From: an uncultured Prevotella sp.
GTDB taxonomy: Bacteria; Bacteroidota; Bacteroidia; Bacteroidales; Bacteroidaceae
Direction: 5' to 3'
Assembly (NCBI GenBank): GCA_946415245.1
Contig: CAMKRS010000001.1
Location: 1-64,000 of the forward strand
Length of the DNA: 64,000 nucleotides
Part shown: piece by piece, positions 1 through 10,293 of the stretch
How the letters are laid out: each line of letters starts with the position of its first letter
Position numbering within the stretch: the first letter of the stretch is position 1
Made by a program: the position numbers and the translations under genes
The notes under the pieces: model-generated
Seen by the model: the letters and a program-made list of their open reading frames with translations, nothing else
What the model was told of the DNA's origin: nothing
Databases searched by the model: none

Positions 1-157
1 TGTCGTTCTCCTTCCAGTGGATGATGGTCCAGATGCTCGAAAGGGTCATGATACCGAGGCCGATCCAAACGAGGATGCCAATACTCATAATACGGCCCAG
101 GATGTAGCAAATCAGGGCTGCAAAATTCACGTAATTCGTTAATTGTCTTCTGTCCAT
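1..157 (-). CDS. Partial small membrane protein, start codon at 157, runs off the window edge
   Basis: Minus-strand reading from ATG at 157: MDRRQLTNYVNFAALICYILGRIMSIGILVWIGLGIMTLSSIWTIIHWKEND..., hydrophobic, open to the edge. Confidence 0.55.
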   Translation of the reverse strand, partial: MDRRQLTNYVNFAALICYILGRIMSIGILVWIGLGIMTLSSIWTIIHWKEND

Positions 158-159
158 AG

Positions 160-612
160 TTATTCTTTATTTTTGGTGTCCATACAAATTGTCACAGGAC
201 CGTCGTTAAGTAATTCTACCTTCATGTCAGCGCCGAATTCACCTGTGCCTACTTGCTTGCCTATGGTATCAGAAAGTTGGGCACAGAAGGCTTCGTAGAG
301 TGGGATAGAGTGCTCGTGTGAGCCGGCTCTGAACCAGCTCGGACGATTACCTTTCTTATAGCTGGCGTAGAGTGTGAACTGACTGACCACAAGAGCCTCG
401 CCATTAACGTCTAAGATGCTGCGGTTCATGACATCGTTTTCGTCACCAAACACACGAAGGTTGGCGATTTTCTTCACCAGCCAGTCTACGTCTTCCATTG
501 TGTCCTCGTCGCAGATGCCCAGCAGAATCAGGTATCCTGGTCCTATCTGGCTTTTCACGCTGCCCTCGATGGTGACGCTGGCGTGGGTAACTCGTTGTAT
601 GACAGCTCTCAT
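160..612 (-). CDS. dtd: D-aminoacyl-tRNA deacylase
   Basis: MRAVIQRVTHASVTIEG...VVSQFTLYASYKKGNRPSW...LNDGPVTICMDT; start set at the internal Met (612), not the ORF start at 672. Confidence 0.95.
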   Translation of the reverse strand: MRAVIQRVTHASVTIEGSVKSQIGPGYLILLGICDEDTMEDVDWLVKKIANLRVFGDENDVMNRSILDVNGEALVVSQFTLYASYKKGNRPSWFRAGSHEHSIPLYEAFCAQLSDTIGKQVGTGEFGADMKVELLNDGPVTICMDTKNKE

Positions 613-679
613 TGTTCCTAGAATTTTCGGCAAAGATACAAACTTATTTCGTAACTTCCAAATTTTTTCCATACATCGT

Positions 680-828
680 GGTCATTTTGGTCATGGTCAT
701 TTTGGTCAAAATCGATTTCGGAAACGCGGTCATTTTTCACTATATATAAATATTAAATATTTATATTTAGTGGCTATTTTGACAATGTGTTTTCGATTTT
801 GACCATTTTGACCTTGACCACTTTGACC
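680..828. repeat. Symmetric imperfect inverted repeat made of spaced GGTCA / TGACC pentamers around an AT-rich palindrome
   Basis: GGTCA at 680, 689, 695, 704 and TGACC at 800, 809, 815, 824 (identical 9-6-9 spacing); centre TATAAATATT-A-AATATTTATA at 745-765. Confidence 0.8.
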
Positions 829-916
829 GCATTTTTGCGATCTGCGTAGGCAACAAATTTTTCCCAGGCAGGGAACAATTGTTACCCCTAATGGTAGTAA
901 TCTGCCTACGTGTTTG

Positions 917-2749
917 CTATTGCTCCGAAGGGTGGAAATGATCGTAGATGATTTGTGCTTTTGATGGGCCAATCAACTGACTGAGCGTTTCGAGGTTTGC
1001 CTCACGGATAGCACGAACCGTTTTAAGGCCATTTAGAAGCTCGTCACGCGTCTTGGGGCCGATGCCCTTGATATCATCCAGCTCGGAGTGTAAAGCGCGC
1101 TTAGAACGCTTATTTCGATGGAATTCGATGGCAAAGCGATGTACCTCGTCCTGAATCTTCGTGAGCACGTGAAACAACTCGGAATCGGTCTTCAAGGCGA
1201 CATGAATAGGTGGGAATCCATAGAGCATTTCGTTGGTGCGATGACGGTCGTCTTTGGCAAGTCCGGCGATGGGGATATCGAGGCCTAGTTCGTCTTGAAT
1301 CACCTCACGAATCACCTCCATCTGTCCCTTTCCGCCATCAGCAATAATGAGGTCGGGTAGGGGTTGTTCTTCATCGAGCATTCTTCTGTACCTGCGACCC
1401 ACCACTTCCTTCATCGAAGCATAGTCGTCAGGACCCTCTACCGTCTTGATATTGAAGCGTTTATAGTCTTTTTTGCTCGGTTTCATCGCCTTGAAAACAA
1501 CACATGACGCGACCGCATCAGTACCAGAAATATTCGAGTTGTCGAAACACTCGATATGATAGGGTAATTTCGGTAGATGCAGCTTGTCTTGCAGCTCTTT
1601 CATTAAGCGTGTCTGCTTCTGTTCCGGGTTCAGTTTCTCGGCCTGTTTCAGACGATCGAATTTGTATTGTTTTCCGTTCTGGATAGAGAGGTCGAGCAGG
1701 GTCTTTTTATCGCCTCGTTGAGGTATCGTAAAGGTCACATTTTCCAGTTCGATATCAACCTCTTCAGGGACGATAATCTCCTTCGAATCGCTCTTGAAAC
1801 GCTGTCTCAATTCGATGATTCCCAGCTGCAGAAGTTCCTCGTCTGTCTCGTTCAGTTTCTTCTTGTATTCAATCGTAAAACTCTGGTTGATACTGCCGTT
1901 CGACACGTGGATATAGTTGATAAATGCCATTTTTTCATCTGACGTAATAGAGAATACATCCACGTTGTTGATCGTCTGGCTTACCACCTCACTATGGCTT
2001 GCAAATCCCTCCAGAGCCAGATATTTCCGCTTCACTTCTTCGGCTTCCTCAAAACGCAATTCTTCGGAGAGTTTTAGCATCTCTTCTTTGAGATCGCGAA
2101 CCACCTGTCGACTGTTGCCTTTCAGGATTTCGCGGGCCTGACGGATGTTTTTCTGATAGTCTTCATAACCCTGTTTTCCTACGCACGGACCCATACATTT
2201 CTTAATATGATAATCCAGACAGACCTTGTATTTTCCTGCCTCAATACCCTCTTTTGTGATCGGTTGACGACAGGTGCGAGGATGATACAATTCTTTGATG
2301 ATCTCAAGCACGGCATACATCGAACCAACGTGAGAGTAGGGCCCGAAATATGTTCCCCATTTCTTGTTGATGGTTCGTGTCTTGAAAATTCGTGGGAAAA
2401 ACTCGTTAGTGACACAGATAGAAGGGTAGGTTTTGCCGTCTTTCAGCAGCACATTATAGCGGGGATTGTACTTCTTGATGAGTGAATTTTCCAGTAGCAA
2501 AGCATCCTCTTCAGTATTCACGACCGTATAGCTGATATCGTGGATTTTGCTGACGAGGACCTTTGTCTTGAAACGATCCACTTCTGTGTGGAAGTAAGAC
2601 GAAACTCTCGCTTTGAGATTCTTCGCCTTACCCACATAGATAATAGTATGATTCTCGTCGTAGTATTGATAGCTGCCAGGCTTCTCTGGAAGTCTGCTAA
2701 CAATACCTTTCAGATACTCCAACCGTTTCTCGTTTTCTTCTTTCGTCAT
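917..2749 (-). CDS. uvrC: Excinuclease ABC subunit C
   Basis: GIY-YIG N-terminus (PGSYQYYDENHTIIYVGKAKNLKARVSSYF), UVR motif, C-terminal HhH (LDDIKGIGPKTRDELL). Confidence 0.97.
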   Translation of the reverse strand: MTKEENEKRLEYLKGIVSRLPEKPGSYQYYDENHTIIYVGKAKNLKARVSSYFHTEVDRFKTKVLVSKIHDISYTVVNTEEDALLLENSLIKKYNPRYNVLLKDGKTYPSICVTNEFFPRIFKTRTINKKWGTYFGPYSHVGSMYAVLEIIKELYHPRTCRQPITKEGIEAGKYKVCLDYHIKKCMGPCVGKQGYEDYQKNIRQAREILKGNSRQVVRDLKEEMLKLSEELRFEEAEEVKRKYLALEGFASHSEVVSQTINNVDVFSITSDEKMAFINYIHVSNGSINQSFTIEYKKKLNETDEELLQLGIIELRQRFKSDSKEIIVPEEVDIELENVTFTIPQRGDKKTLLDLSIQNGKQYKFDRLKQAEKLNPEQKQTRLMKELQDKLHLPKLPYHIECFDNSNISGTDAVASCVVFKAMKPSKKDYKRFNIKTVEGPDDYASMKEVVGRRYRRMLDEEQPLPDLIIADGGKGQMEVIREVIQDELGLDIPIAGLAKDDRHRTNEMLYGFPPIHVALKTDSELFHVLTKIQDEVHRFAIEFHRNKRSKRALHSELDDIKGIGPKTRDELLNGLKTVRAIREANLETLSQLIGPSKAQIIYDHFHPSEQ

Positions 2750-2809
2750 CCTTTGAAGCTGTGTTTGTCAATCGCCCGCCCCTTTTATTTATTAGGTTTC
2801 TGCGAGTTT

Positions 2810-2825
2810 TGTTTCACGTGGAACA
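2810..2825. promoter_or_regulatory. parS: parS-like ParB binding site
   Basis: TGTTTCACGTGGAACA; its reverse complement TGTTCCACGTGAAACA matches the widely conserved chromosomal parS motif. Confidence 0.8.
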
Positions 2826-2828
2826 ATT

Positions 2829-3356
2829 TTATATGGTCAAGAGTGTTGTGAGCTCTATGCCATCAAAAAGATCACGTCCGTGCAAGCCTTCGTCTGTGAT
2901 TTCGATGATGAAATTCATATAGACTTTCTTGGGATTGAAATGCTCAACGAGTTTGTAGGCTGCTTTTGCTGTGCCACCCGTTGCCAATAAGTCGTCGTGT
3001 ATCAATACAACGTCATCGGGTTCGATGGAGTCGATGTGCATCTCGATGGTATCGACACCATATTCCTTTGAAAACGATTCCTTGATAACCGTTGCGGGAA
3101 GTTTGCCTGGTTTGCGAGCCATGACCATACCACAGCCAAGTCTACCAGCAAGAGCTGAAGCCATCACAAAACCACGACTCTCGATTCCAACGATCTTGGT
3201 AAGACCCTTGTCTTTGTAAATTGCTTCCAATTCGTCGAGCATAATTTTCATGCACTCCGCGTTCTTGTAGAGTGTAGTCACGTCTCTGAAATTGATACCC
3301 TTCTTGGGGAAATCTGGTATACAACGCAGATTGTCAATCAGTACTTTGTTATTCAT
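2829..3356 (-). CDS. apt: Adenine phosphoribosyltransferase
   Basis: MNNKVLIDNLRCIPDFPKKGINFRDVTTLYKN...GIESRGFVMASALA...VVLIHDDLLATGGTAKAA. Confidence 0.95.
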   Translation of the reverse strand: MNNKVLIDNLRCIPDFPKKGINFRDVTTLYKNAECMKIMLDELEAIYKDKGLTKIVGIESRGFVMASALAGRLGCGMVMARKPGKLPATVIKESFSKEYGVDTIEMHIDSIEPDDVVLIHDDLLATGGTAKAAYKLVEHFNPKKVYMNFIIEITDEGLHGRDLFDGIELTTLLTI

Positions 3357-3389
3357 AATCAGTAAGTTATAATTGTTAAACACTTCAAT

Positions 3390-3405
3390 TGTTTCACGTG
3401 GAACA
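3390..3405. promoter_or_regulatory. parS: Second parS-like ParB binding site
   Basis: Identical 16-mer TGTTTCACGTGGAACA in the apt/mnmG intergenic region. Confidence 0.8.
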
Positions 3406-3427
3406 ATGCCCCTTTTTCTGGCCTCAT

Positions 3428-5323
3428 TTATCTTCCCATCAGCACCAACATCACATTGATATCACTGGGTGAGACACCAGGAATACGACTGGCCTGAGCC
3501 AGAGTTTCGGGTTGAATTTTCATCAGTTTCTGTCGACACTCAGTAGAGAGACCTTGCAATTCTTCGTAGTTGAAATGCCCTTTGATTTTTATATTTTCCA
3601 AACGGTGCATTTTCTCGGCTACAACTCTCTCTCGCTCGATGTATCCTTTATATTTCATTCTGATCTCTGCCGCCTCTGCAATTTCCTCTTTTCGATTATT
3701 CGGGCGATTTAATACCTCTTTCAGTTGGGGAATAATCTCAGACAGATTGGCGAGATTGAGTTGTGGACGGTTGACAAGGTCCACCAATTTGCAACCAAAC
3801 TGCAAGGGTGTCGTTCCAAGGGCTTCGAGAGCAGAATTGATCAACTTCGGTTTTATCGCGAACCCATGACAGAAAGTCTCGATTTCTTCGATAGCCTGTT
3901 TTTTCTCCAGCCACCAGTCGTAACGTTCTCTTTTTGCCAAACCTAATTCGTAGGCTTTTTCTGTCAGACGAGCATCGGCATCATCCTGACGAAGTAGGAT
4001 TCTGTACTCGGCTCTCGAGGTGAACATACGATAGGGCTCGTCAACACCTTTTGTGACCAAATCGTCGATTAAAACGCCGATATAGGCTTCGTCACGATGG
4101 AGGATAAATGAACGATTGTTATTACTTCCTGCTTTGAGTGCAGCGTTAATTCCTGCTATCGTTCCTTGTCCGCCAGCCTCTTCATAGCCCGTCGTTCCAT
4201 TCACCTGACCAGCCATAAAGAGATTCTCAATTATTTTCGATTCCAACGAATGTTTCAATTGTGTGGGATCGAAGAAATCGTATTCTATTGCATAGCCAGG
4301 ACGATACACTTTGATGTCTCTGAAGGCCGGCATCTTTTTCAAGGCTTCTATCTGGACATCCATCGGCAACGATGAAGAGAAGCCATTGAGATACATTTCG
4401 TTGGTATCCTCGCCTTCTGGCTCAAGAAACAGAGGATGCTTGTTTCTCTCTGGGAAGGTGACAAGTTTTGTTTCTATCGAAGGACAATAGCGTGGACCTA
4501 TCGATTGTATCTGTCCGTTGTAAAGTGGAGAGTCGGCCAATCCGCTTTTCAGGATTTCGTGAACCTCTTCATTCGTATTCACTGTCCAACAAGGCAACTG
4601 CTTCAATGCCCCACCTTTATCCATATAACTGAACTGATAAGGTCTGTTTTCGCCTGGTTGAATCTCCAAATTCTCGAAATGAACAGAACGTTTATCAATA
4701 CGAACGGGGGTTCCTGTTTTCATGCGAGCCGAAACAACCCCATGACGGGTGATGCTTTCTGTGAAATGTGGAACTGCGGGCTCTGCGATACGTCCTCCGG
4801 AAATCATCTTTCGTCCGATATGCATCAGGCCATTCAAAAAAGTGCCAGCTGTCACAATCACACATTTTGCATAGATCTCTGCGCCCCAGATGGTCTTTAC
4901 GCCGATAGCACGGACGCTAGCCTCGCTGGAAACAGGCTCTACCAGCAGCTCATCAGCCTGATCCTGCCAGATATCCAGATTCTCTGTTTCATCGAGATGC
5001 CTGCGCCACTCCCAGATGAACTTTCCTCTGTCGCACTGGGCTCTCGGACTCCACACGGCAGGACCCTTGCCCACGTTCAACATGCGGAACTGTATCGAGG
5101 TAGCATCCGTCACCAATCCCATCTGACCTCCAAGTGCATCGATTTCACGTACGATCTGTCCCTTGGCGATACCTCCGATAGCCGGATTGCATGACATCTG
5201 CGCAATCTTGTTCATATCCATCGTTATCAGACAGGTCTTGGCGCCCATATTAGCACTGGCACAAGCGGCCTCGCAACCTGCGTGACCACCCCCGATAACG
5301 AGTACATCATAGTTAAATTGCAT
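3428..5323 (-). CDS. mnmG: tRNA uridine-5-carboxymethylaminomethyl(34) synthesis enzyme MnmG (GidA)
   Basis: DVLVIGGGHAGCEAACASANMGAKTCLIT...MSCNPAIGGIAKGQIVREIDALGGQMG. Confidence 0.97.
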   Translation of the reverse strand: MQFNYDVLVIGGGHAGCEAACASANMGAKTCLITMDMNKIAQMSCNPAIGGIAKGQIVREIDALGGQMGLVTDATSIQFRMLNVGKGPAVWSPRAQCDRGKFIWEWRRHLDETENLDIWQDQADELLVEPVSSEASVRAIGVKTIWGAEIYAKCVIVTAGTFLNGLMHIGRKMISGGRIAEPAVPHFTESITRHGVVSARMKTGTPVRIDKRSVHFENLEIQPGENRPYQFSYMDKGGALKQLPCWTVNTNEEVHEILKSGLADSPLYNGQIQSIGPRYCPSIETKLVTFPERNKHPLFLEPEGEDTNEMYLNGFSSSLPMDVQIEALKKMPAFRDIKVYRPGYAIEYDFFDPTQLKHSLESKIIENLFMAGQVNGTTGYEEAGGQGTIAGINAALKAGSNNNRSFILHRDEAYIGVLIDDLVTKGVDEPYRMFTSRAEYRILLRQDDADARLTEKAYELGLAKRERYDWWLEKKQAIEEIETFCHGFAIKPKLINSALEALGTTPLQFGCKLVDLVNRPQLNLANLSEIIPQLKEVLNRPNNRKEEIAEAAEIRMKYKGYIERERVVAEKMHRLENIKIKGHFNYEELQGLSTECRQKLMKIQPETLAQASRIPGVSPSDINVMLVLMGR

Positions 5324-5396
5324 ATCCTTTAATCAATTTCTGAGCGCAAAGATACAAAACTTTTTCGTATAAATAGCGAATTTTTTCACGAAAACG

Positions 5397-5428
5397 TTTG
5401 CGTTTCTCATAAAAATGTGTTAACTTTG
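5397..5428 (+). promoter_or_regulatory. Bacteroidetes sigma-ABfr-type promoter for the fumarate reductase operon
   Basis: TTTG (5397-5400), N20, TAACTTTG (5421-5428), fits TTTG-N19-21-TAnnTTTG. Confidence 0.75.
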
Positions 5429-5502
5429 TACCCTCAACGTGCACGCACGCACCTAAAAATAAGTATCAAATATTAATATAATTAATTAAAAATCAACAAC
5501 TT

Positions 5503-6198
5503 ATGTGGTTAATCAATTCATCAATTGGTAGAAAAGTTGTAATGTCTGTAACGGGCATTGCGCTCATTCTGTTCCTGACCTTTCATGGTTGCATGAACGT
5601 GGTGGCGCTTTTCTCGGAAGAGGGTTACAACATGATTTGCGAATTCCTGGGTGCCAACTGGTATGCTGTTGTAGCAACACTCGGTCTGGCTGCCCTGGCA
5701 GTGATTCACATTGTCTATGCATTCATCCTGACTGCACAGAACCGTACGGCTCGCGGTGACAACCGCTATGAGATCTCGACGACGGTGAATGCCGGTAAGG
5801 TGGAGTGGGCTTCGAAGAACATGCTCGTTCTTGGTCTCATCATCTGCGTGGGTCTGCTGCTGCACCTCTGGAACTTCTGGTACAACATGATGTTCGCAGA
5901 GCTCATCGGTGCATCAACACTTCCCAGTCCGACTGACGGCTTCGGATGGATTCAGGAGACTTTCTCTAATCCTGTGTTCAGCGTGCTTTACATCATTTGG
6001 CTCGTGGCTATCTGGTTCCACCTGACTCACGGTTTCTGGAGTGCTATGCAGACACTCGGTTGGAATGGTAAGACTTGGTTCTGCCGTTGGAAGGTTATCG
6101 GTATGATCTATGTGACCCTGCTGATGCTCTGCTTCCTCGTAGTGGTTCTGGCTTTCTGGTTCGGTTGTGCACCTTCACTTTGTGGCGGCTGCTGCTAA
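5503..6198 (+). CDS. frdC: Succinate dehydrogenase / fumarate reductase cytochrome b subunit
   Basis: Five hydrophobic segments, SIGRKVVMSVTGIALILFLTFHGCMN; followed by flavoprotein and Fe-S subunits. Confidence 0.92.
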   Translation: MWLINSSIGRKVVMSVTGIALILFLTFHGCMNVVALFSEEGYNMICEFLGANWYAVVATLGLAALAVIHIVYAFILTAQNRTARGDNRYEISTTVNAGKVEWASKNMLVLGLIICVGLLLHLWNFWYNMMFAELIGASTLPSPTDGFGWIQETFSNPVFSVLYIIWLVAIWFHLTHGFWSAMQTLGWNGKTWFCRWKVIGMIYVTLLMLCFLVVVLAFWFGCAPSLCGGCC

Positions 6199-6225
6199 TT
6201 ATCAACTTTTAAATTCGAAAAGATT

Positions 6226-8205
6226 ATGGCAAAAGTAATTGATTCTAAGATTCCCGCAGGTCCAGTGCCTGAGAAATGGAAGGAATATAAGGCTCACCAG
6301 CGCTTGGTTAACCCCAAGAACAAGCTGAAGCTCGATGTGATCGTGGTTGGTACTGGTCTGGCTGGTGCTTCTGCAGCTGCTTCACTCGGTGAGATGGGCT
6401 TCAATGTGATCAACCTGTGTATTCAGGATTCTCCCCGTCGTGCTCACTCTATCGCTGCTCAGGGTGGTATCAACGCCGCTAAGTGCTATCAGAACGATGG
6501 TGACTCTATCTACCGTCTGTTCTACGATACCGTAAAGGGTGGTGACTATCGTGCTCGCGAGGCTAACGTTTATCGTCTGGCTGAGGTATCAAACAATATT
6601 ATCGACCAGTGCGTGGCTCAGGGCGTTCCCTTTGCTCGTGAGTATGGTGGTATGCTGGCCAACCGCTCGTTCGGTGGTGCTCAAGTAAGCCGTACGTTCT
6701 ACGCTAAGGGTCAGACCGGTCAGCAGTTGCTGCTGGGCGCTTATTCTTCACTGAGCTGTCAGGTTCAGGCTGGTAAGGTGAAGCTCTACACCCGTTATGA
6801 GATGGAGGATGTGGTGATTGTTGAAGGCCGCGCTCGTGGTATCATCGCCAAGAACCTCGTTACTGGTAAGTTGGAGCGTTTCTCAGCTAACGCAGTAGTT
6901 ATCGCAACTGGTGGATATGGTAACACCTATTTCTTGAGCACAAACGCTATGGGTTGTAACTGTACCGCTGCCGTTCAGTGCTATCGTAAGGGTGCTTACT
7001 TTGCAAATCCCTCTTACGTTCAGATTCACCCCACTTGTATCCCTGTTCATGGTGACAAGCAGTCTAAGCTGACGCTGATGTCTGAGTCACTGCGTAACGA
7101 TGGTCGTATCTGGGTTCCCAAGAAGATTGAGGATGCTAAGGCTCTGCAGGCTGGAACCAAGCAGGGTTGGGAGATTCCGGAGGAGGATCGCGACTACTAT
7201 CTGGAGCGCCGTTATCCTGCATTCGGTAACCTCGTTCCTCGTGACGTGGCTTCTCGTGCTGCTAAGGAGCGTTGCGATAAGGGCTTTGGTGTCAACAACA
7301 CGGGTCTGGCTGTGTTCCTCGATTTCTCAGAGTCTATCAACCGTCTGGGCATCGATATCATCATGCAGCGTTATGGTAACCTCTTCGAGATGTACGAGGA
7401 GATCACCGACGTATTCCCTGGCGATGTTGCCAACGAGATCAATGGTGTGAAGTACTACAAGCCGATGATGATCTATCCCGCTATCCACTACACGATGGGT
7501 GGTATCTGGGTTGACTACGAGCTGCAGACTTCTATTCCTGGTCTGTTCGCTATCGGTGAGTGTAACTTCTCTGACCACGGTGCTAACCGTCTGGGTGCTT
7601 CTGCTCTGATGCAGGGTCTGGCCGATGGTTACTTCGTGCTGCCTTACACCATCCAGAACTATCTGGCCGATCAGGCTGTTTGGCCGAAGGTTTCTACCGA
7701 TCTGCCTGAGTTCGCTGAGGCTGAGAAGAAGGTGGATGCTGAGCTTGATCGTCTGCTCAACATCAAGGGTAAGCGCTCTGTTGACTCTATCCACAAGGAG
7801 CTGGGTCACATTATGTGGGAGTATGTAGGTATGGGTCGCACCGCTGAGGGCCTGAAGACGGGTCTGAAGAAGATGCACGAGCTGGAGAAGGAGTTCGACG
7901 AGAACCTCTTCGTTCCTGGCACCAAGGAGGGCTTGAACATCGAGCTCGACAAGGCTATCCACCTGCGTGACTTCTTCACGATGGGTCAGCTTGTAGCTTT
8001 CGACGCCCTCTCTCGTAACGAGTCCTGCGGCGGACACTTCCGCGAGGAGTATCAGACCGAGGAAGGCGAGGCTAAGCGCGACGACGAGAACTACTTCTAC
8101 GTAGGCTGCTGGGAGTACAAAGGCAAGGGCAACGAGCCCGAGCTCATCAAGGAGCCGCTGGAGTACGAGGCAATCAAGGTACAGACACGTAACTATAAGA
8201 ATTAA
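6226..8205 (+). CDS. frdA: Succinate dehydrogenase / fumarate reductase flavoprotein subunit
   Basis: [62 protein letters not shown]. Confidence 0.96.
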   Translation: MAKVIDSKIPAGPVPEKWKEYKAHQRLVNPKNKLKLDVIVVGTGLAGASAAASLGEMGFNVINLCIQDSPRRAHSIAAQGGINAAKCYQNDGDSIYRLFYDTVKGGDYRAREANVYRLAEVSNNIIDQCVAQGVPFAREYGGMLANRSFGGAQVSRTFYAKGQTGQQLLLGAYSSLSCQVQAGKVKLYTRYEMEDVVIVEGRARGIIAKNLVTGKLERFSANAVVIATGGYGNTYFLSTNAMGCNCTAAVQCYRKGAYFANPSYVQIHPTCIPVHGDKQSKLTLMSESLRNDGRIWVPKKIEDAKALQAGTKQGWEIPEEDRDYYLERRYPAFGNLVPRDVASRAAKERCDKGFGVNNTGLAVFLDFSESINRLGIDIIMQRYGNLFEMYEEITDVFPGDVANEINGVKYYKPMMIYPAIHYTMGGIWVDYELQTSIPGLFAIGECNFSDHGANRLGASALMQGLADGYFVLPYTIQNYLADQAVWPKVSTDLPEFAEAEKKVDAELDRLLNIKGKRSVDSIHKELGHIMWEYVGMGRTAEGLKTGLKKMHELEKEFDENLFVPGTKEGLNIELDKAIHLRDFFTMGQLVAFDALSRNESCGGHFREEYQTEEGEAKRDDENYFYVGCWEYKGKGNEPELIKEPLEYEAIKVQTRNYKN

Positions 8206-8210
8206 ACACT

Positions 8211-8969
8211 ATGGCAAAGAATATTTCATTCACAATAAAGTTCTGGCGCCAGAACGGCCCCAAGGACCAGGGACATTTCGACACCCACGAGATGCACGAT
8301 ATTCCCGATGATACCTCGTTCCTCGAGATGCTCGACATCCTGAACGAGGAGCTCATCAACGAAGGCAAGGAGCCCTTCGTATTCGACCACGACTGCCGCG
8401 AGGGTATCTGCGGTATGTGCTCGCTCTACATCAACGGTACACCTCACGGACTGACCGAGCGTGGTGCTACTACCTGTCAGCTCTACATGCGCCGCTTCAA
8501 CGATGGCGATGTCATCACCGTAGAGCCTTGGCGCTCAGCTGCCTTCCCCGTGATTAAGGACTGTATGGTTGACCGCGGTGCCTTCGATAAGATCATCCAG
8601 GCCGGTGGTTACACCACGATCCGCACAGGTCAGGCTCAGGATGCCAATGCTATCCTGATTCCTAAGGAGGATGCCGACGAGGCTATGGACTGCGCATCTT
8701 GCATCGGCTGTGGCGCTTGCGTCGCTGCTTGTAAGAACGGTTCAGCCATGCTGTTCGTATCATCGAAGGTCAGCCAGCTCGCTCTGCTTCCGCAGGGTCG
8801 CGTAGAGGCTGCCCGTCGTGTGAAGAACATGATCGCCAAGATGGACGAGCTCGGCTTCGGTAACTGCACTAACACTCGCGCCTGCGAGGCTGTCTGCCCG
8901 AAGAACGAGACCATCGCCAACATCGCTCGCCTCAACCGCGAGATGATCAAGGCTAAGCTTGCAGACTAA
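8211..8969 (+). CDS. frdB: Succinate dehydrogenase / fumarate reductase iron-sulfur subunit
   Basis: [39 protein letters not shown] ferredoxin cluster motifs. Confidence 0.96.
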   Translation: MAKNISFTIKFWRQNGPKDQGHFDTHEMHDIPDDTSFLEMLDILNEELINEGKEPFVFDHDCREGICGMCSLYINGTPHGLTERGATTCQLYMRRFNDGDVITVEPWRSAAFPVIKDCMVDRGAFDKIIQAGGYTTIRTGQAQDANAILIPKEDADEAMDCASCIGCGACVAACKNGSAMLFVSSKVSQLALLPQGRVEAARRVKNMIAKMDELGFGNCTNTRACEAVCPKNETIANIARLNREMIKAKLAD

Positions 8970-8980
8970 AACTGTTATAT

Positions 8981-9014
8981 GGTAGTGGGGACTCTATGTC
9001 CCCATTACCTTTAT
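8981..9014 (+). terminator. Rho-independent-like terminator after frdB
   Basis: GGTAGTGGGGAC-loop-GTCCCCATTACC then TTTATTTAT; 11 of 12 pairs. Confidence 0.7.
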
Positions 9015-9046
9015 TTATAACTAAATAAGGAGAAATTATAAATATT

Positions 9047-9685
9047 ATGAACAAAAACGAGAAATTTGTCATCACTATTAATCGTGAGTTGGGCAGCGGT
9101 GGTCGCACCGTTGGGCGCATCTTAGCTGAAAAGTTGGGTGTGCCATATTACGATAAGGCGCTTACCAAAGCTTTGGAAGAGAAGTTCGATCTCTCACATA
9201 CTGAGATAGAAAAGCTGAAAGGCAATAACCGGAGCTGGTGGGAAGAAATTAAACGCGTGTTGGCTCTGGGAGAAGGAGCAGCCAACTCTTCCGAATATTA
9301 CGACGAGGAGAATAATCGCTATATCACCTCCGAGGCCGTGTTAAAGGCTGAAAGAGAAATCCTGCAAAACATTGCAAGCGAGGAGTCGTGTGTTATTGCC
9401 GGTCGTTCGGCCTTCTTCGCTATGAACGACAATCCCAACCACATGAGCATACTCATTCAGGCCTCTATGGAGCATCGCGTACAGCGTGTCATGGCTAAGC
9501 AGGGACTTAGCGAGAAGGAGGCAAAGAAGGTTATCAAAGAGGTGGACGAGACACGAGAGGAGTATATGAAGAACAACGCCCATACCTCGCGTTACGACAC
9601 TCGTAACTACGATTTGGTTATTAAAATGGATGGCAGCAAGACCGAGGAAGAGGTTGCCAATGCCATATTAGCGTTTATCGGCTAA
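9047..9685 (+). CDS. Cytidylate kinase-like family protein
   Basis: FVITINRELGSGGRTVGRILAEKLGVPYYDKAL P-loop-like N-terminus; cytidylate kinase-like 2 pattern. Confidence 0.8.
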   Translation: MNKNEKFVITINRELGSGGRTVGRILAEKLGVPYYDKALTKALEEKFDLSHTEIEKLKGNNRSWWEEIKRVLALGEGAANSSEYYDEENNRYITSEAVLKAEREILQNIASEESCVIAGRSAFFAMNDNPNHMSILIQASMEHRVQRVMAKQGLSEKEAKKVIKEVDETREEYMKNNAHTSRYDTRNYDLVIKMDGSKTEEEVANAILAFIG

Positions 9686-9745
9686 TGTGTTCTTTGAAGT
9701 AAGGCCAAGCTGACTGTTTAAGGATTACACCTTAATATATTATAA

Positions 9746-9778
9746 GAGCGCCGTAGAAAAAACTGCGGCACTCTTTTT
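9746..9778 (+). terminator. Terminator hairpin
   Basis: GAGCGCCGTAG-AAAAAA-CTGCGGCACTC-TTTTT. Confidence 0.6.
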
Positions 9779-9817
9779 GACGGGAAAGTATTTGGGAGAA
9801 ATAAAAATATAACGACA

Positions 9818-10270
9818 ATGAACATTGGAGACAAGGCGCCCGAGATTCTGGGCAAGGATGAACAGGGACGGGATATCCGTCTGAGTGATTATAAAGGACG
9901 TAAGTTGGTATTGTATTTCTATCCGAAGGACAATACCAGTGGATGTACGGCTGAGGCTTGCAGTTTGAGAGACCATTATGGTGAATTGCAAGGAGCTGGT
10001 TATGAAGTAGTTGGAGTGAGCAAGGATTCAGCCGCCTCACATGTGAAATTTAAGGAGAAGCACGAGTTGCCGTTCCCATTGATTGCTGATGTCGATAAGA
10101 CACTGATGGAAGCGATGGGTGCTTGGGGTGAGAAGGTGATGTACGGCAAGAAGACGATGGGCACCATCCGCACCACCTTTATCATTAACGAGGAGGGCAT
10201 CATCGAACAGATCTTCGCAGGCAAACAAGTAAAAACCAAGGAGCATGCCGAGCAAATCCTGAATAAATAA
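9818..10270 (+). CDS. bcp: Thioredoxin-dependent thiol peroxidase (Bcp/PrxQ)
   Basis: GDKAPEILGKDEQGRDIRLSDYKGRKLVLYFYPKDNTSGCTAEACSLRD. Confidence 0.95.
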   Translation: MNIGDKAPEILGKDEQGRDIRLSDYKGRKLVLYFYPKDNTSGCTAEACSLRDHYGELQGAGYEVVGVSKDSAASHVKFKEKHELPFPLIADVDKTLMEAMGAWGEKVMYGKKTMGTIRTTFIINEEGIIEQIFAGKQVKTKEHAEQILNK

Positions 10271-10293
10271 ACCGACGAATGAAAGGAACGATT

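Noticed and set aside
730-972. 80-aa ORF across the TGACC repeat element
   Set aside because: The translation (CGQSGQGQNGQNRK) is simply the repeat read in frame, with no independent coding support.
4436-5194. 252-aa ORF opposite mnmG
   Set aside because: Antisense to a strongly supported gene; low-complexity composition typical of shadow frames.
7327-8037. 236-aa antisense ORF opposite frdA
   Set aside because: Shadow ORF on the opposite strand of a strongly supported gene, with no recognisable domain.
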